The notes: generated by a model not told the origin, from the sequence alone. 54,426 nt of DNA from an uncultured Oscillospiraceae bacterium (GCA_944385435.1 CALWXG010000011.1:1-54426), one strand, 5' to 3'; numbered from the stretch's first letter, positions 7,390 to 17,096 are shown. Numbers and translations are program-made.

Positions 7390-9783
7390 TCAAACCTCAA
7401 TCTGCTCCATCTGGAAGGCTTCGATAACGTCACCCTCCTTGATGTCCTGGTACTTCTCAATGGTGATGCCGCACTCGTAGCCCCGGGCCACTTCCTTCAC
7501 GCTGTCCTTGAAGCGCTGCAGGGAGCTCATGACGCCCTCGTGGATGACGATGCCGTCCCGCACCAGACGGATCTGGGCGTTGCGCACCATCTTGCCCTCG
7601 GTGACATAACAGCCGGCCACGATGCCCACGCCGGTGATCTTGTACACCTGGCGCACCTCGGCCTCGCCCAGGGAAACCTCCCGGAACTTGGGCGCCAGCA
7701 TGCCCTTCATGGCCGCCTCAATCTCGTTGATGGCGTCATAGATGACCCGGTACATCCGCATATCCACGTGGTTGCGGGCGGCAACCTCGGCGGCATTCTT
7801 GTCCGGCCGGACATTGAATCCCACGATAATGGCGTTGGAAGTGGTGGCCAGCATCACGTCAGATTCATTGATGGCGCCCACCGCGCAGTGGATCACCCGC
7901 ACCCGGACCTCTTCATTGGAGATCTTCTCCAGGCTGGCCTTCACCGCCTCGGCAGAGCCCTGTACGTCCGCCTTGACAATCAGGTCAAGCTCCTTCATCT
8001 CGCCGGCCTGGATCTGGCTGAACAGCTCTTCCAGAGACACCTTGGTCTTCACGGTACCAGTGGTGGCGTTCTTCAGATCTGCCTTGCGCTGCTCCACCAG
8101 TTCCCGGGCCATGCGCTCGTCGGCCACGGCGTGGAAGTCGTCACCGGCGCCAGGCACCTCACCCATACCCATAATCTCCACGGGGACGGAGGGTCCGGCC
8201 GTGGTGACCTTGCGGCCCTTATAGTCTGTCATGGCGCGCACGCGGCCCACGGCCGTGCCCGCGATGATGATGTCCCCCTGACGGAGGGTGCCGTTCTGAA
8301 CCAGCAGGGTGGCCACCGGGCCGCGGGCCTTATCCAGCCGGGCCTCAATGACCGTGCCCCGGGCAGAGCGGTTGGGATTGGCCTTCAGCTCCTGCATCTC
8401 CGCGGTGAGGGTGACCATCTCCAGCAGATTCTCCACACCCATGCCTGTCTTGGCGGAGATGGGGCACACGATGGTCTCGCCGCCCCACTCCTCGGGCACC
8501 AGCTCATATTCCGTGAGCTGCTGCTTGATGCGCTCGGGATTGGCCTCCGGTTTATCCATCTTGTTGATGGCCACAATGATGGGAATCTTGGCCGCTTTGG
8601 CGTGGTTGATGGACTCCACCGTCTGGGGCATGATGCCGTCGTCAGCGGCCACCACCAGAATGGCGATGTCGGTGACCATGGCGCCCCGGGCGCGCATGGC
8701 GGTAAAGGCCTCATGGCCGGGGGTATCCAGGAAGGTGATGGGCTTGCCGTTCACCTCCACCTGATAGGCGCCGATGTGCTGGGTGATGCCGCCGGCCTCG
8801 CCGGACACCACGTTGGCGTGGCGGATATAGTCCAGCAGGGAGGTCTTGCCGTGGTCCACGTGACCCATGACCACCACCACGGGGGCCCGGGGCACCAGGT
8901 CCTCCGGCTTATCCTCGGCGGTGTCAATGAGCTTCTCCTCGATGGTGACAATGACTTCCTTCTCCACCTTGCACCCCAGCTCCATGGCGATGAGGGCGGC
9001 GGTATCGTAGTCAATGATGTCGCTGAGAGAGGCCATGACGCCGTTCTTAATGAGGCACTTGACCACCTCGGCGCCGGTTTTCTTCATCCGGCTGGCCAGC
9101 TCACCCACACCGATCTCGTCCGGAATCTTCACGGTGAGGGGGGTCTTCTTGGCGATCTCCAGCTGCAGGCGGCGCATCCGGTCCTGCTCTTCCTGCTTGC
9201 GCTTGTTGCCGAAATTCTGATTCCGGTTGCGGCTGTTCCGGTTCTGGAACTTCTGCTTGCCGGTCTGCATCCGGTCCGCCTTTTCCGGCGCCAGATCCTC
9301 CAGGCGCTGGTCGTACTTCTCCAGGTTTACCTGGCCGCCCTTGCGGGTGTCCACCACCTTTTTGGCGGGCGTGCGGCTCATGGGGGCCGCCGCAGGCTTG
9401 TTCTCACCGCCCTTCTGGGGCTGTGCCTGGGCCTGGGACTGCGCCTGACGGTTCTGCGCCCCGTGGGCAGCCTGCTGCTGCGTCTTTCCGCCTCCGCTCT
9501 GCCCGGCCGGATGCTTGCCCGCATTGCCGGCATCCGCCTTGGCGGCGGGGGCAGGCGCCTCTTTTTTGGGCTCATGGTACACATCCGCATAGATGGACTC
9601 AATGGAATCCACCTGATTGTGCTGGGTCAGATGCTCAAAGATGATGCTCAGCTCCCGGTCGGTCAGCACCTTGGTGGGAGATACATTCTCTTTGGTATGC
9701 TCGGCCAGAATGCCGAGAATGGCTTTGGCTTGCATGCCAAAGTCTTTCGCCACATCGCGGGCGTTATATTTCGCAAGGCTCAA
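7390..9783 (-). CDS. infB: Translation initiation factor IF-2
   Basis: IF-2 is the GTPase that brings initiator tRNA to the 30S subunit. The 797-residue protein has an N-terminal IF2_N segment, an Ala/Gln/Lys-rich linker (about 75-215), a second IF2_N domain, and a G domain with GHVDHGKT (near 305), DTPGHEA (near 352) and NKMD (near 407), then OB and C-terminal domains. The frame can begin at GTG 9792, but the AGGAGG ribosome site overlaps that codon; TTG at 9783, 7 nt after AGGAGG, gives [16 protein letters not shown] and is preferred. It follows ylxQ by 12 nt. Confidence 0.96.
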   Translation of the reverse strand: MSLAKYNARDVAKDFGMQAKAILGILAEHTKENVSPTKVLTDRELSIIFEHLTQHNQVDSIESIYADVYHEPKKEAPAPAAKADAGNAGKHPAGQSGGGKTQQQAAHGAQNRQAQSQAQAQPQKGGENKPAAAPMSRTPAKKVVDTRKGGQVNLEKYDQRLEDLAPEKADRMQTGKQKFQNRNSRNRNQNFGNKRKQEEQDRMRRLQLEIAKKTPLTVKIPDEIGVGELASRMKKTGAEVVKCLIKNGVMASLSDIIDYDTAALIAMELGCKVEKEVIVTIEEKLIDTAEDKPEDLVPRAPVVVVMGHVDHGKTSLLDYIRHANVVSGEAGGITQHIGAYQVEVNGKPITFLDTPGHEAFTAMRARGAMVTDIAILVVAADDGIMPQTVESINHAKAAKIPIIVAINKMDKPEANPERIKQQLTEYELVPEEWGGETIVCPISAKTGMGVENLLEMVTLTAEMQELKANPNRSARGTVIEARLDKARGPVATLLVQNGTLRQGDIIIAGTAVGRVRAMTDYKGRKVTTAGPSVPVEIMGMGEVPGAGDDFHAVADERMARELVEQRKADLKNATTGTVKTKVSLEELFSQIQAGEMKELDLIVKADVQGSAEAVKASLEKISNEEVRVRVIHCAVGAINESDVMLATTSNAIIVGFNVRPDKNAAEVAARNHVDMRMYRVIYDAINEIEAAMKGMLAPKFREVSLGEAEVRQVYKITGVGIVAGCYVTEGKMVRNAQIRLVRDGIVIHEGVMSSLQRFKDSVKEVARGYECGITIEKYQDIKEGDVIEAFQMEQIEV

Positions 9784-9795
9784 ACAGGCCACCTC

Positions 9796-10236
9796 CTATG
9801 ATTCCGCTTCCACATCGGCGGGCTTCTTGGCCGCCCGCCCTGATTTTACAGTTCGCTTTCCATGTCCCCGGCGTCCGGCCTTTTCCTCCAGCCGTCGGGC
9901 CAGATCCAGCAGGCTCTCATCGGTGCCGGACAGGCCCCTGACCACCGCGGCGGTCAGTCCCAGGTCCGCAGGCGCCAGAAGCGCACAGCTCTCCCGGCCC
10001 AGGCTCCAGCCCAGCTCCTGCTTGGTGTACGGCAAGTTCACCAGGCTGACCTTTCCCAGCTCCGCCAGGCGCTGTGCCCGGCGGGCCGTGGACGCTCCGG
10101 CATCCCGGGCGAGAAACACCGCCTTGGCCCGGCCGGCCCGGCACAGCTCCGCCACGGGCTCCTCGCCTATGGCCAGGTTCCCGCTGCGGCGGGCCAGTCC
10201 CAGCAACCCCAGAACGTTATCCGTCACCGCCGTCAC
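9796..10236 (-). CDS. ylxQ: L7Ae-family ribosomal protein (YlxQ)
   Basis: The 146-residue protein has an L7Ae/L30e-like fold in the first 100 residues (NVLGLLGLARRSGNLAIGEEPV, then AKAVFLARDAG), as in YlxQ, a kink-turn RNA-binding protein. The last 40 residues are very basic (KAGRRGHGKRTVKSGR) and longer than in B. subtilis YlxQ. GTG at 10236 or GTG at 10227 may start it; it overlaps ylxR by about 20 nt, so coupling is likely. The place between ylxR and infB is the conserved Firmicute position. Confidence 0.92.
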   Translation of the reverse strand: MTAVTDNVLGLLGLARRSGNLAIGEEPVAELCRAGRAKAVFLARDAGASTARRAQRLAELGKVSLVNLPYTKQELGWSLGRESCALLAPADLGLTAAVVRGLSGTDESLLDLARRLEEKAGRRGHGKRTVKSGRAAKKPADVEAES

Positions 10237-10495
10237 CCGCCCTCATCTGCTCCTCCAGGGCGGCATATACCTCTTCTGATACCGGAGCGGACAGTGCCCG
10301 CTCAATGGCCCGGCTCTTTCTCGCCCTGGCCAGGCACTCCGGCGTGGGGCACAGATAGGCGCCCCTTCCGGGCTTCTTTCCCCGGAAGTCCAGAGAGATC
10401 TCTCCCTCCGGCGAGCGCACCACCCGGATCAGCTCGTTTTTCTGCTTGTGCTCCCGGCAGCCCAGACATTGCCGGATGGGTATTTTCTTTGGCAT
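10217..10495 (-). CDS. rnpM: YlxR / RnpM family RNA-binding protein
   Basis: A 92-residue protein with the YlxR signature: CLGCREHKQKNELIRVVR near the N-terminus and PGRGAYLCPTPECL (the GRGAY motif) in the centre. YlxR has been described as RnpM, a protein that binds the RNase P RNA and modulates its activity. ATG at 10495 follows nusA by 43 nt. It overlaps ylxQ by about 20 nt. The order nusA-ylxR-ylxQ-infB is kept. Confidence 0.93.
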   Translation of the reverse strand: MPKKIPIRQCLGCREHKQKNELIRVVRSPEGEISLDFRGKKPGRGAYLCPTPECLARARKSRAIERALSAPVSEEVYAALEEQMRAGDGGDG

Positions 10496-10538
10496 ATGCG
10501 TTCACCCCCTCGTCCCGGGAAACACGGAAAACCGGTTC

Positions 10539-11711
10539 TTACGCTTCCTCTTCCTGGGCGTCTTCCTCCCCCTCCAGGATCTCCGCCTGCTGGGATTCAG
10601 GCAGCTCCTGCTCCGGGGGCTCCGGCGCGCTGGCGGGCCGGATATCAATCTTATAACCGGTGAGCCGGGCGGCCAGGCGGGCATTCTGTCCCTCCTTGCC
10701 GATGGCCAGGGACAGCTGATCGTCGGGCACCACCACACGGCAGCTCTTGCCCTCTTCCAGCTCGGTCACGCTGACCACGCTGGCGGGGGCCAGGGCCGCG
10801 GCCACATATTGGGACGGATCCTCGCTCCACTTGACAATATCCACTTTTTCGCCCCGCAGCTCTTCCACCACGGCGTTCACCCGCTGGCCCCGGGGGCCCA
10901 CGCAGGCGCCGATGGGATCCACATTGGGATCTGCCGCCCACACCGCGATCTTGGTACGGCTGCCCGCCTCCCGGGCAATGGACTTCACTTCCACCGTGCC
11001 GTCGTAGATCTCAGGCACTTCCAGCTCAAACAGGCGCTTGACCAGCCCGGGGTGCGTGCGGGAGATGAGCACCTGGGGCCCGCGGGTGGAGCGGCGCACT
11101 TCCACGACATAGACCCGGACCCGGTCCCCCTCATGGATGACCTCGCCCCGCACCTGCTCGTTGGCGGAGAGAAAGGCGTCGGTATACTCGCCTCCGGAGC
11201 TCAGGCGGATGGACACCGAACCGGTGCGCTCATCCACCCGGGTGACGGTGCCGGTGAGCAGCTCGTGCTCCTTGGAGGAGAATTCGTCAAAGACCATGCC
11301 CCGCTCGGCCTCCCGCATGCCCTGGATGATCACCTGACGGGCCGTCTGGGCGGCAATGCGGCCGAAGTTTTTGGGCTTGATCTCAATGCGCAGCACGTCT
11401 CCCAGCGCCGCTCTGGGCAGCGCCTTCCGGGCGTCCTCCAGGCTGATCTCCGTGTGGGGATTGTCCACAGCCTCCACCACGTCCTTTTTGACGTACATCC
11501 GGACCTCGCCTTTTTCCTCGTTGGCATCCACCACCACGTTGTCGGTGATGCCCTCGTGGTCCCGCTTGTAGGCGGCGACCAGCGCCTGGGTGATCTTTTC
11601 AATCATATACGCCTTGGGAATGCCTTTTTCCCGCTCAATGTCAGAGATGGCCGCGAAAAATTCCTTGGCGTCCAGCTCTGTGCTCTTGGCGGCAACTTTC
11701 TTCTTAGCCAT
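10539..11711 (-). CDS. nusA: Transcription termination/antitermination factor NusA
   Basis: NusA binds RNA polymerase and controls pausing, termination and antitermination. The 390-residue protein has the N-terminal polymerase-binding domain, an S1 domain (about 130-200), and two KH domains with VGPRGQRVNAVVEEL and AIGKEGQNARLAARL, then an acidic tail rich in Glu. ATG at 11711 (MAKKKVAAK) was preferred over ATG 11717 because GGAG lies 8 nt upstream of it. It begins 14 nt after rimP. In B. subtilis NusA represses its own operon through a leader terminator, and a similar element is present here at 12188-12221. Confidence 0.96.
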   Translation of the reverse strand: MAKKKVAAKSTELDAKEFFAAISDIEREKGIPKAYMIEKITQALVAAYKRDHEGITDNVVVDANEEKGEVRMYVKKDVVEAVDNPHTEISLEDARKALPRAALGDVLRIEIKPKNFGRIAAQTARQVIIQGMREAERGMVFDEFSSKEHELLTGTVTRVDERTGSVSIRLSSGGEYTDAFLSANEQVRGEVIHEGDRVRVYVVEVRRSTRGPQVLISRTHPGLVKRLFELEVPEIYDGTVEVKSIAREAGSRTKIAVWAADPNVDPIGACVGPRGQRVNAVVEELRGEKVDIVKWSEDPSQYVAAALAPASVVSVTELEEGKSCRVVVPDDQLSLAIGKEGQNARLAARLTGYKIDIRPASAPEPPEQELPESQQAEILEGEEDAQEEEA

Positions 11712-11724
11712 GACCATTACTCCT

Positions 11725-12168
11725 TCAAAATGAGACGTGCAGGCGCACCTGCGCCACGTCCTTCTTTTCAAATCGTCTCTCGTCCACCAGGACGTCCCCG
11801 TCCTCATAGCCGTTCAAAACGCCGGTGAATTCCTTTCTCCCGGCCTCGGGCCGGTACAGGCGCACATCCACCTGCTGACCCATACACGCCTGAAAATGTT
11901 CCGGCTTGCGCAGCACCCGGTCCAATCCCGCAGAGGACACCTCAAACATATAGCTGGTGGGAATGGGATCGGCCTCGTCCAGCAGATCGGAGATCGGCCG
12001 GGACACCGCCTCGCAGTCGTTGATGGACACGCCGCCCTCTTTGTCAATATACAGCCGGAGGAACCACTCCCCTGCCTCTTTTACATATTCCACATCCCAC
12101 AGGGTACAGCCGCAGCGCTCAACCACCGGGGCCGCCAGAGCGGCTACCACATCGGTCACCTTCGCCAT
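11725..12168 (-). CDS. rimP: Ribosome maturation factor RimP
   Basis: The 147-residue protein has the RimP N-terminal domain (WDVEYVKEAGEWFLRLYIDKEGGVSINDCE) and a C-terminal SH3-like domain (DVRLYRPEAGRKEFTGVL). RimP assists 30S subunit assembly. It is the first gene of the twelve-gene operon. The ATG at 12168 has AAAGGAG upstream. A promoter at 12245-12273 and a terminator-like hairpin at 12188-12221 lie in its leader. Confidence 0.95.
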   Translation of the reverse strand: MAKVTDVVAALAAPVVERCGCTLWDVEYVKEAGEWFLRLYIDKEGGVSINDCEAVSRPISDLLDEADPIPTSYMFEVSSAGLDRVLRKPEHFQACMGQQVDVRLYRPEAGRKEFTGVLNGYEDGDVLVDERRFEKKDVAQVRLHVSF

Positions 12169-12187
12169 GGAGTGATTCTCCTTTCCT

Positions 12188-12221
12188 CGAAAAGAAAGAG
12201 TGAGGCAGACGCCTCACTCTT
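12188..12221 (-). terminator. Leader attenuator/terminator before rimP-nusA
   Basis: On the minus strand AAGAGTGAGGC (12211-12221), a GTCT loop and GCCTCACTCTT (12196-12206) form a perfect 11-bp stem followed by TCTTTTCG. It lies after the rimP promoter and before the rimP ribosome site. It therefore sits in the operon leader, and is not only the terminator of the upstream glycosyltransferase gene. Confidence 0.7.
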
Positions 12222-12244
12222 CCATAACCCATACTTACAATAAA

Positions 12245-12273
12245 AGTATAGCACACCATTTCAAACATTGCAA
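12245..12273 (-). promoter_or_regulatory. Sigma-A promoter of the rimP-nusA-infB operon
   Basis: TTGCAA (12268-12273), 17-nt spacer, TATACT (12245-12250) on the minus strand; predicted start near 12238. It begins only about 8 nt after the stop codon of the upstream glycosyltransferase gene. Confidence 0.75.
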
Positions 12274-12280
12274 GCTTTTT

Positions 12281-13633
12281 TTAATGCCTGCGCTGCTGCT
12301 TTTCCCAGTTCATTCCGCTTCCCCGCTCCGCAATTACGCCGGAATAGGCCACCGTCTTTCCCCTGGCCCGCAGCGCGGCAGAGGAGTGGTGCCGGATGGG
12401 CTTCCATTCCACCCGGCAGAACAGCGCCTGTATGGAAAGCGGTATGTACGTGAGCATAAACACAGGAAACAGGGGGAGCAGACCGATTTTTCTCCCCGGC
12501 GCGGCGTGGATCTGCTTCCATTCCGCCACCAGCGTGGCGCCGCCGTAGAGCAGAAGGCCGGCGTAGAAGCCCAGCAGGTTCTCCGCCAGGAACAGGCCCA
12601 TCTCTTTGAGCACCTGGGCAGACACGGCCAGGGGCTGGGTCAGGCTGGAGAGGATGATGAGCAGCTGGAACCCGAAGATGAGGAAGCTCAGCAGCATGCC
12701 GGGCGCCACAATCATCAGCATGTCGAAACAGGCCAGCCGCCAGCCCTTTTTGGTGAAGCAGCCCTTCAGCAGCGGCCACCAGTACTTCCAGGCCACCTGA
12801 TAGGTCCCCTTGGCCCAGCGCATGCGCTGCCGCCAGGACTGACGGAAGCCGGTGGGCTGCTCGTCGTAGATCATCGCCTTGTCGCAGTAGCCCACCCGGC
12901 GGCCCTTCACCGCGCAGTCCACGGAGAATTCCGTGTCCTCCGTGATGAGATGGAAGGGCCAGCCCCCCTCCTCCCGGATCACCCGGGCGGAGACGAGATA
13001 GCCGGTGCCCGTCACCGAGCACGCAGTGCCCAACAGCATCCGGGGGAAATTCAGCAGCCTGGCCTCCCGGATGAACCACAGGGAGTACCCGGAGGAAATC
13101 CAGTTGGAATCATAGTTTTTGGAATTGCGGTAGCTGGTGATGGCATCGTATTTTCCGGTGTCATACACCGCGTTCATCTCTTTTACAAAGTCCGGATCCA
13201 CCAGATTGTCCGCATCAAAAACGAAGTACCCCTCGTAATTCCGGGCCAGCCCCTCCTCTTCCAGACGGTGGAACAGCCAGTCCAGGGCCCAGCCCTTGCC
13301 CACCCGCTCGGTGTTGAACCGCTCGTAGACCCGGGCGCCATGGGATGCGGCCACGGCGGCGGTGTGGTCCGTGCAGTTGTCCGCCACCACATAGAGGTCC
13401 AGCAGATGGGCCGGATAATGCTGTCCCCGCAGGCAGTCCAGCAGTTCCCCGATCACCTGCTCCTCATTCCTCGCGCTGATCACCGCGGCGTACCGGTGCT
13501 GCCGCTTTGCCGGCGGGCACACGGTCCGTTTGCGCAGAAACAATCCGATTACCGCATAAATACCCTGATAACAATACAACACCATCAGCAGCAAAGTCAA
13601 AATCCCGCAAAACCTCTGCAGTGTCTCTATCAT
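12281..13633 (-). CDS. Membrane glycosyltransferase, family 2 (processive type)
   Basis: The 450-residue protein has an N-terminal membrane segment (about 8-32), a cytosolic GT-A domain (about 45-280) and four C-terminal membrane segments (about 300-415). The GT2 motifs are DADN for the nucleotide-sugar/metal site (near 146), TED for the catalytic base (near 234) and QRMRW (near 272), as in cellulose- and hyaluronan-synthase-like enzymes. It probably makes or extends a cell-surface polysaccharide; the sugar is unknown. It is monocistronic, with its own promoter at 13751-13779 and the rimP promoter right behind it. GTs of this type with short loops are common in Oscillospiraceae. Confidence 0.88.
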   Translation of the reverse strand: MIETLQRFCGILTLLLMVLYCYQGIYAVIGLFLRKRTVCPPAKRQHRYAAVISARNEEQVIGELLDCLRGQHYPAHLLDLYVVADNCTDHTAAVAASHGARVYERFNTERVGKGWALDWLFHRLEEEGLARNYEGYFVFDADNLVDPDFVKEMNAVYDTGKYDAITSYRNSKNYDSNWISSGYSLWFIREARLLNFPRMLLGTACSVTGTGYLVSARVIREEGGWPFHLITEDTEFSVDCAVKGRRVGYCDKAMIYDEQPTGFRQSWRQRMRWAKGTYQVAWKYWWPLLKGCFTKKGWRLACFDMLMIVAPGMLLSFLIFGFQLLIILSSLTQPLAVSAQVLKEMGLFLAENLLGFYAGLLLYGGATLVAEWKQIHAAPGRKIGLLPLFPVFMLTYIPLSIQALFCRVEWKPIRHHSSAALRARGKTVAYSGVIAERGSGMNWEKQQRRH

Positions 13634-13750
13634 AGCTAACGCACCTCTGCGTATGTTTTATTGCACCCGCTTCCCCACCGTTCCGGCAGGACGGGCCGCA
13701 CAGTTCCGCATCCCGCTTGCGCGGAGAGCTCACACAGTACTGCAGGAATA

Positions 13751-13779
13751 ATTGTACTAAAAAGCTTCATACAGTTCAA
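13751..13779 (-). promoter_or_regulatory. Sigma-A promoter for the glycosyltransferase
   Basis: TTGAAC (13774-13779), 17-nt spacer, TACAAT (13751-13756) on the minus strand, giving a leader of about 110 nt to the ATG at 13633, which has GAGGTG upstream. Confidence 0.6.
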
Positions 13780-13838
13780 CCGGTTTCGGCAAAGCTTCAG
13801 AAATTCTTAAGAAACGTCTGTGAAAAGATCGTTCAAAG

Positions 13839-13868
13839 CAGAAGCCCTCCGTCTCCGGAAGGCTTCTG
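13839..13868 (-). terminator. Weak terminator after argS
   Basis: CAGAAGCC (13861-13868 read on the minus strand) pairs with GGCTTCTG (13839-13846) around a 14-nt loop, 10 nt after the argS stop. The following sequence CTTTGAACG is only mildly T-rich. Confidence 0.5.
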
Positions 13869-13877
13869 TCCTCATGG

Positions 13878-15626
13878 TTACATTTTCTCCGGCGCGGAGA
13901 CGCCCAGCAGTCCCAGGCCGTTGGCCAGCACCAGACGCACCGTATCCGCCAGTTTCAGCCGGGCAAGCCGCAGCCCGTCTTCCTCCCCCCGGATGCGGCA
14001 GGAGTTGTAGAAGCGGTGGAAATCTCCCGCCAGCCCGGTGAGATACCGGTTGATCCGGCTGGGGTCGTAGTCCCGGGCAGCCAGCTTCAGCTCCTGGGGA
14101 TACTGGGCCAGATTCTTGATGAGCTCCCGCTCCTCGTCGGCGGTGAGAAGTCCGGCGTCCACGTCCGACGCGGCAGGGACATGGTCCCCGTCCTGGGCCA
14201 GGTTGGCCAGCAGGGAGCAGATGCGGGCGTGGGCATACTGCACGTAGTACACCGGGTTGTCCGAGTCCTGGCGCACCGCCAGATCCAGGTCAAAGTCCAG
14301 CGGGCTGGTGGAAGCCCGGTTGTTGAAGTAGTAGCGGGCCGCGTCCACGCTGATCTCGTCCAGCAGATCGTGGAGGGCGATGGCCTTTCCGGTGCGCTTG
14401 CTCATCCGCACCGGCTTGCCGTCCTGGAGCAGGTTCACCAGCTGCATGAGTACGATGACCAGCCGGTTGGAACCGTCCAGCCCCAGCCCGTCCAGGGCGG
14501 CCTGGAGCCGGGCCACGTGGCCGTGGTGGTCGGCGCCCCACACGTTGATGACCTTGTCAAAGCCCCGTTTCTCAAATTTGTTGCGGTGATAGGCGATGTC
14601 GGCGGCAAAATAGGTGTAGAATCCATTGGCCCGGCGCAGCACGTCGTCCTTCAGATCCAGCTTGTCCACCTGCTCCTGGCTCTTCCCCTCCCGCAGGTAC
14701 TTTTCCTTGAGCAGGCCGGTGGTGTCCAGCCACAGGGCGCCCTCTTTTTCATAGGTCCAGCCCCGGTCGGTGAGCAGCTGCACCGTCTCAGCCACATAGC
14801 CGCTCTCGTGGAGGGTGGACTCAAAGAACCACTCATCGTACTCGATGCGGTATTTCCGCAGGTCCTCTTTCATCTTGGGAATGTTGCGCTCCAGGCCGAA
14901 GCGGGCCATGTCCGCCTCCCACTTCTCCTCCGGGGCGTCCCGGTAGGCGTCCCCATGGAGGTCGCAGAAGCCCTGGGCCAGCTCCCGGATGTCATCCCCG
15001 TGGTAGCCCTCCTCGGGGAAGGGGTAGTTGTCCTCCCCCAGCAGGAGCTGCATATACCGGGCGTGGATGGACTGGGCAAACTTATGGATCTGATTGCCCG
15101 CGTCGTTGACGTAAAACTCCTTCCAGGTATCGTACCCCTCCCGTTTGAGGACGTTGGCCAGGGTATCCCCCAGCACGCCTCCCCGGGCGTTGCCCATGTG
15201 CATGGGGCCGGTGGGGTTGGCGGATACAAACTCCACCATGACCTTCTGCCCTTTGCCCTCGTCACTGCCTCCGTAGCCTTCCGGATCGGCCTCCACCGCG
15301 GAGAGCACGCCGCCGTACCAGCTGTGGTCATAGAAGAAGTTCAGGAAGCCTGGTCCGGCGATCTCCGCGCGCTGGAAGTAACTTCCGCTCAGTTCCAGGT
15401 GGTCCAGGATGATCTGGGCAATGGCCCGGGGGGCCATGCGCAGGGCCTTGGCGCCCGCCATGGCAAAGGAGGAGGCAAAGTCGCCGTTTTTGCTGTCTTT
15501 GGGCACCTCTACGCTGCCCCGGATGACCTGGCCCCCGGGAAGCAGTCCCTCCGCAGCGGCCCGCTCATAGGCGGCCTGGGTCAAATGAGCCACCTGTTCC
15601 CGGGCGGCCTGGATCATATTAGCCAT
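13878..15626 (-). CDS. argS: Arginyl-tRNA synthetase
   Basis: The 582-residue class I synthetase charges tRNA-Arg. It has the N-terminal additional domain, the HIGH-type signature as HMGN in GPMHMGNARGG (near residue 135), MSKRTGKAI in the place of KMSKS, and the DALR anticodon-binding domain at the C-terminus. ATG at 15626 (MANMIQAAREQ) was chosen over GTG 15635 because AAGGTG lies 8 nt before it. It follows DUF1934 by 100 nt, the conserved ywiB-argS order of Firmicutes, and probably shares a transcript with murI. Confidence 0.96.
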   Translation of the reverse strand: MANMIQAAREQVAHLTQAAYERAAAEGLLPGGQVIRGSVEVPKDSKNGDFASSFAMAGAKALRMAPRAIAQIILDHLELSGSYFQRAEIAGPGFLNFFYDHSWYGGVLSAVEADPEGYGGSDEGKGQKVMVEFVSANPTGPMHMGNARGGVLGDTLANVLKREGYDTWKEFYVNDAGNQIHKFAQSIHARYMQLLLGEDNYPFPEEGYHGDDIRELAQGFCDLHGDAYRDAPEEKWEADMARFGLERNIPKMKEDLRKYRIEYDEWFFESTLHESGYVAETVQLLTDRGWTYEKEGALWLDTTGLLKEKYLREGKSQEQVDKLDLKDDVLRRANGFYTYFAADIAYHRNKFEKRGFDKVINVWGADHHGHVARLQAALDGLGLDGSNRLVIVLMQLVNLLQDGKPVRMSKRTGKAIALHDLLDEISVDAARYYFNNRASTSPLDFDLDLAVRQDSDNPVYYVQYAHARICSLLANLAQDGDHVPAASDVDAGLLTADEERELIKNLAQYPQELKLAARDYDPSRINRYLTGLAGDFHRFYNSCRIRGEEDGLRLARLKLADTVRLVLANGLGLLGVSAPEKM

Positions 15627-15726
15627 GTATTTCACACCTTCTTATTAATGTTCAACGATCTCATTCCAAACAGGCAGACACATCTGTGTCCCCGCAGGCA
15701 CCGCAGGGCGGGCCCGGCAAACCTCA

Positions 15727-16176
15727 TTGCTGCAGCTCCAGCTTGCTGCCGTGGTCCTTTTTCACGTTCATGCTCAGCTTGCTTCGGCCCAGGAGCACAT
15801 TGTTCACGTCGATGGCGTAGTCGATCTCCAGGTCTCCGCCGCACTCATCCACCGTATTCTTTACACTTTTGGCCTTTATTCCGATGGACAGGGCTCCATA
15901 GGGCGTCTCATACATGGAGAGATGCCTCCGCCCTTCCTCAAAGACCATCTGAGAATTGACGTTGCCCTCCCGGAGCAGCGTCACCCGTCCGTTGTCAAAC
16001 CGCAGCACCGTGGTGGTGCCCTCCATGCCGGTGAGCGCACTCTCTTCATAGGAGATGGTATACCTGCCGTGGCCCTCCCGGGCCAGGCTGGCCGGAGTGA
16101 CCAGTTCTATTTCATCCGGGCCGTTCACGCCGTCACGCTGACAGCCCCTGATGGAAACAATCACATTATCTGTCAT
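15727..16176 (-). CDS. DUF1934 domain protein (YwiB-like)
   Basis: The 149-residue protein shows the beta-barrel pattern of DUF1934: VIVSIRGCQ at the start, YTISYEESALTGMEGTTT in the middle and LEIDYAIDVNNVLLGRSKLSMNV at the end, which resembles a lipocalin-like fold. The function is unknown. ATG at 16176 follows an AAGGTG ribosome site. It lies between murI and argS; in B. subtilis ywiB is also next to argS, so the link is conserved but unexplained. Confidence 0.88.
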
Positions 16177-16203
16177 TCTGATTTCACCTTCTATCCGCCG
16201 GTC

Positions 16204-17019
16204 TCAATATACGGTAATGTCAATTTCTTTTACCTCGCCGCCCACATCTTCCCCCAGAAATGCGGAGGCCAGGGCGGCAAAATCCCCGGAGTCATCGCTG
16301 ACAAAAAAGCGGTGCTTTCCCGGCACGGTCCGCCCCGAGCGCAGCCCCTGTCCGGAGAGCTGTCCCGCCACCCATTTGGCGCACTGCTCACCCACATCCA
16401 CCAAAGTGACCTCCGGTCCCATGTAGCGGGCGATGAGCGGCTTGAGCAGGGGATAGTGCGTGCACCCCAGCATCAGGGTATCCACCGTTTCCTCCCGGAT
16501 GGGGGACAGGTACTCCGCCACCACGGTTTCCGCCACAATATCCCCCGGCTGATACCTGCCGTTTTCCACCAGGGGGACCAGCAGCGGGCAGGCCCGGGCG
16601 ACCACCCGGGTGCCCGGCCGCAGCGCGTCCAGCGCCCGCTCATAGGCCCCGGAACGGATGGTGGCCTTTGTCCCGATCAGCCCTACCCGGCCGGATTTTG
16701 TGCACCGGGCGGCGGCGCGGGCCGCCGGCTCCACCACACCGAAGATGGGCACCGCCCACTCCGTTTTCAGCACGTCCAGGGCGGTGGTGGACACCGTGCC
16801 GCAGGCAACCACAATCGCCTTCGGCCGGAACGTGCTCAGGAATGCCACATCCTGCCGGGCATACCGGATGATCGTCTCCCTGGACCGGCCTCCATAGGGT
16901 ACCCGGCCTGTGTCCCCGAAATAAACCAGATCCTCTTCCGGCATGATTCTGGCCAGTTCCCGCACAGCGGTCAGTCCGCCGAGGCCCGAGTCAAATACTC
17001 CGATCGGCCGGTTGTCCAT
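16204..17019 (-). CDS. murI: Glutamate racemase
   Basis: The 271-residue enzyme makes D-glutamate for peptidoglycan. Both catalytic cysteines are visible, in VVACGTVSTTAL and in LGCTHYPLL, and the N-terminal signature VFDSGLGGLT is present. The normal second motif is ACNT; here the residue after Cys is Gly-Thr (ACGT), a mild variation. ATG at 17019 has AGAGGAG at good spacing; the longer upstream frame has no homology. It heads the murI-DUF1934-argS unit and has its own promoter. Confidence 0.95.
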   Translation of the reverse strand: MDNRPIGVFDSGLGGLTAVRELARIMPEEDLVYFGDTGRVPYGGRSRETIIRYARQDVAFLSTFRPKAIVVACGTVSTTALDVLKTEWAVPIFGVVEPAARAAARCTKSGRVGLIGTKATIRSGAYERALDALRPGTRVVARACPLLVPLVENGRYQPGDIVAETVVAEYLSPIREETVDTLMLGCTHYPLLKPLIARYMGPEVTLVDVGEQCAKWVAGQLSGQGLRSGRTVPGKHRFFVSDDSGDFAALASAFLGEDVGGEVKEIDITVY

Positions 17020-17067
17020 AGGCTGACTCCTCTCTTCCCGGTTCCCGGGTTGCTCTGAAACTACGCT

Positions 17068-17096
17068 ATTATATGCTATCTTTTCTCTAAAAACAA
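17068..17096 (-). promoter_or_regulatory. Sigma-A promoter for murI-DUF1934-argS
   Basis: TTGTTT (17091-17096), 17-nt spacer, TATAAT (17068-17073) on the minus strand, about 50 nt before the murI start. It diverges from the gltX promoter about 75 bp away. The 305-nt gap 17020-17324 holds only these two promoters and the gltX leader. Confidence 0.7.

Noticed and set aside
6211-9801. A 1196-residue open frame antisense to infB and neighbours, rich in His, Leu and Gly
   Set aside because: It mirrors the codon bias of infB, has no ribosome site and resembles no protein family; the minus-strand genes are certain.
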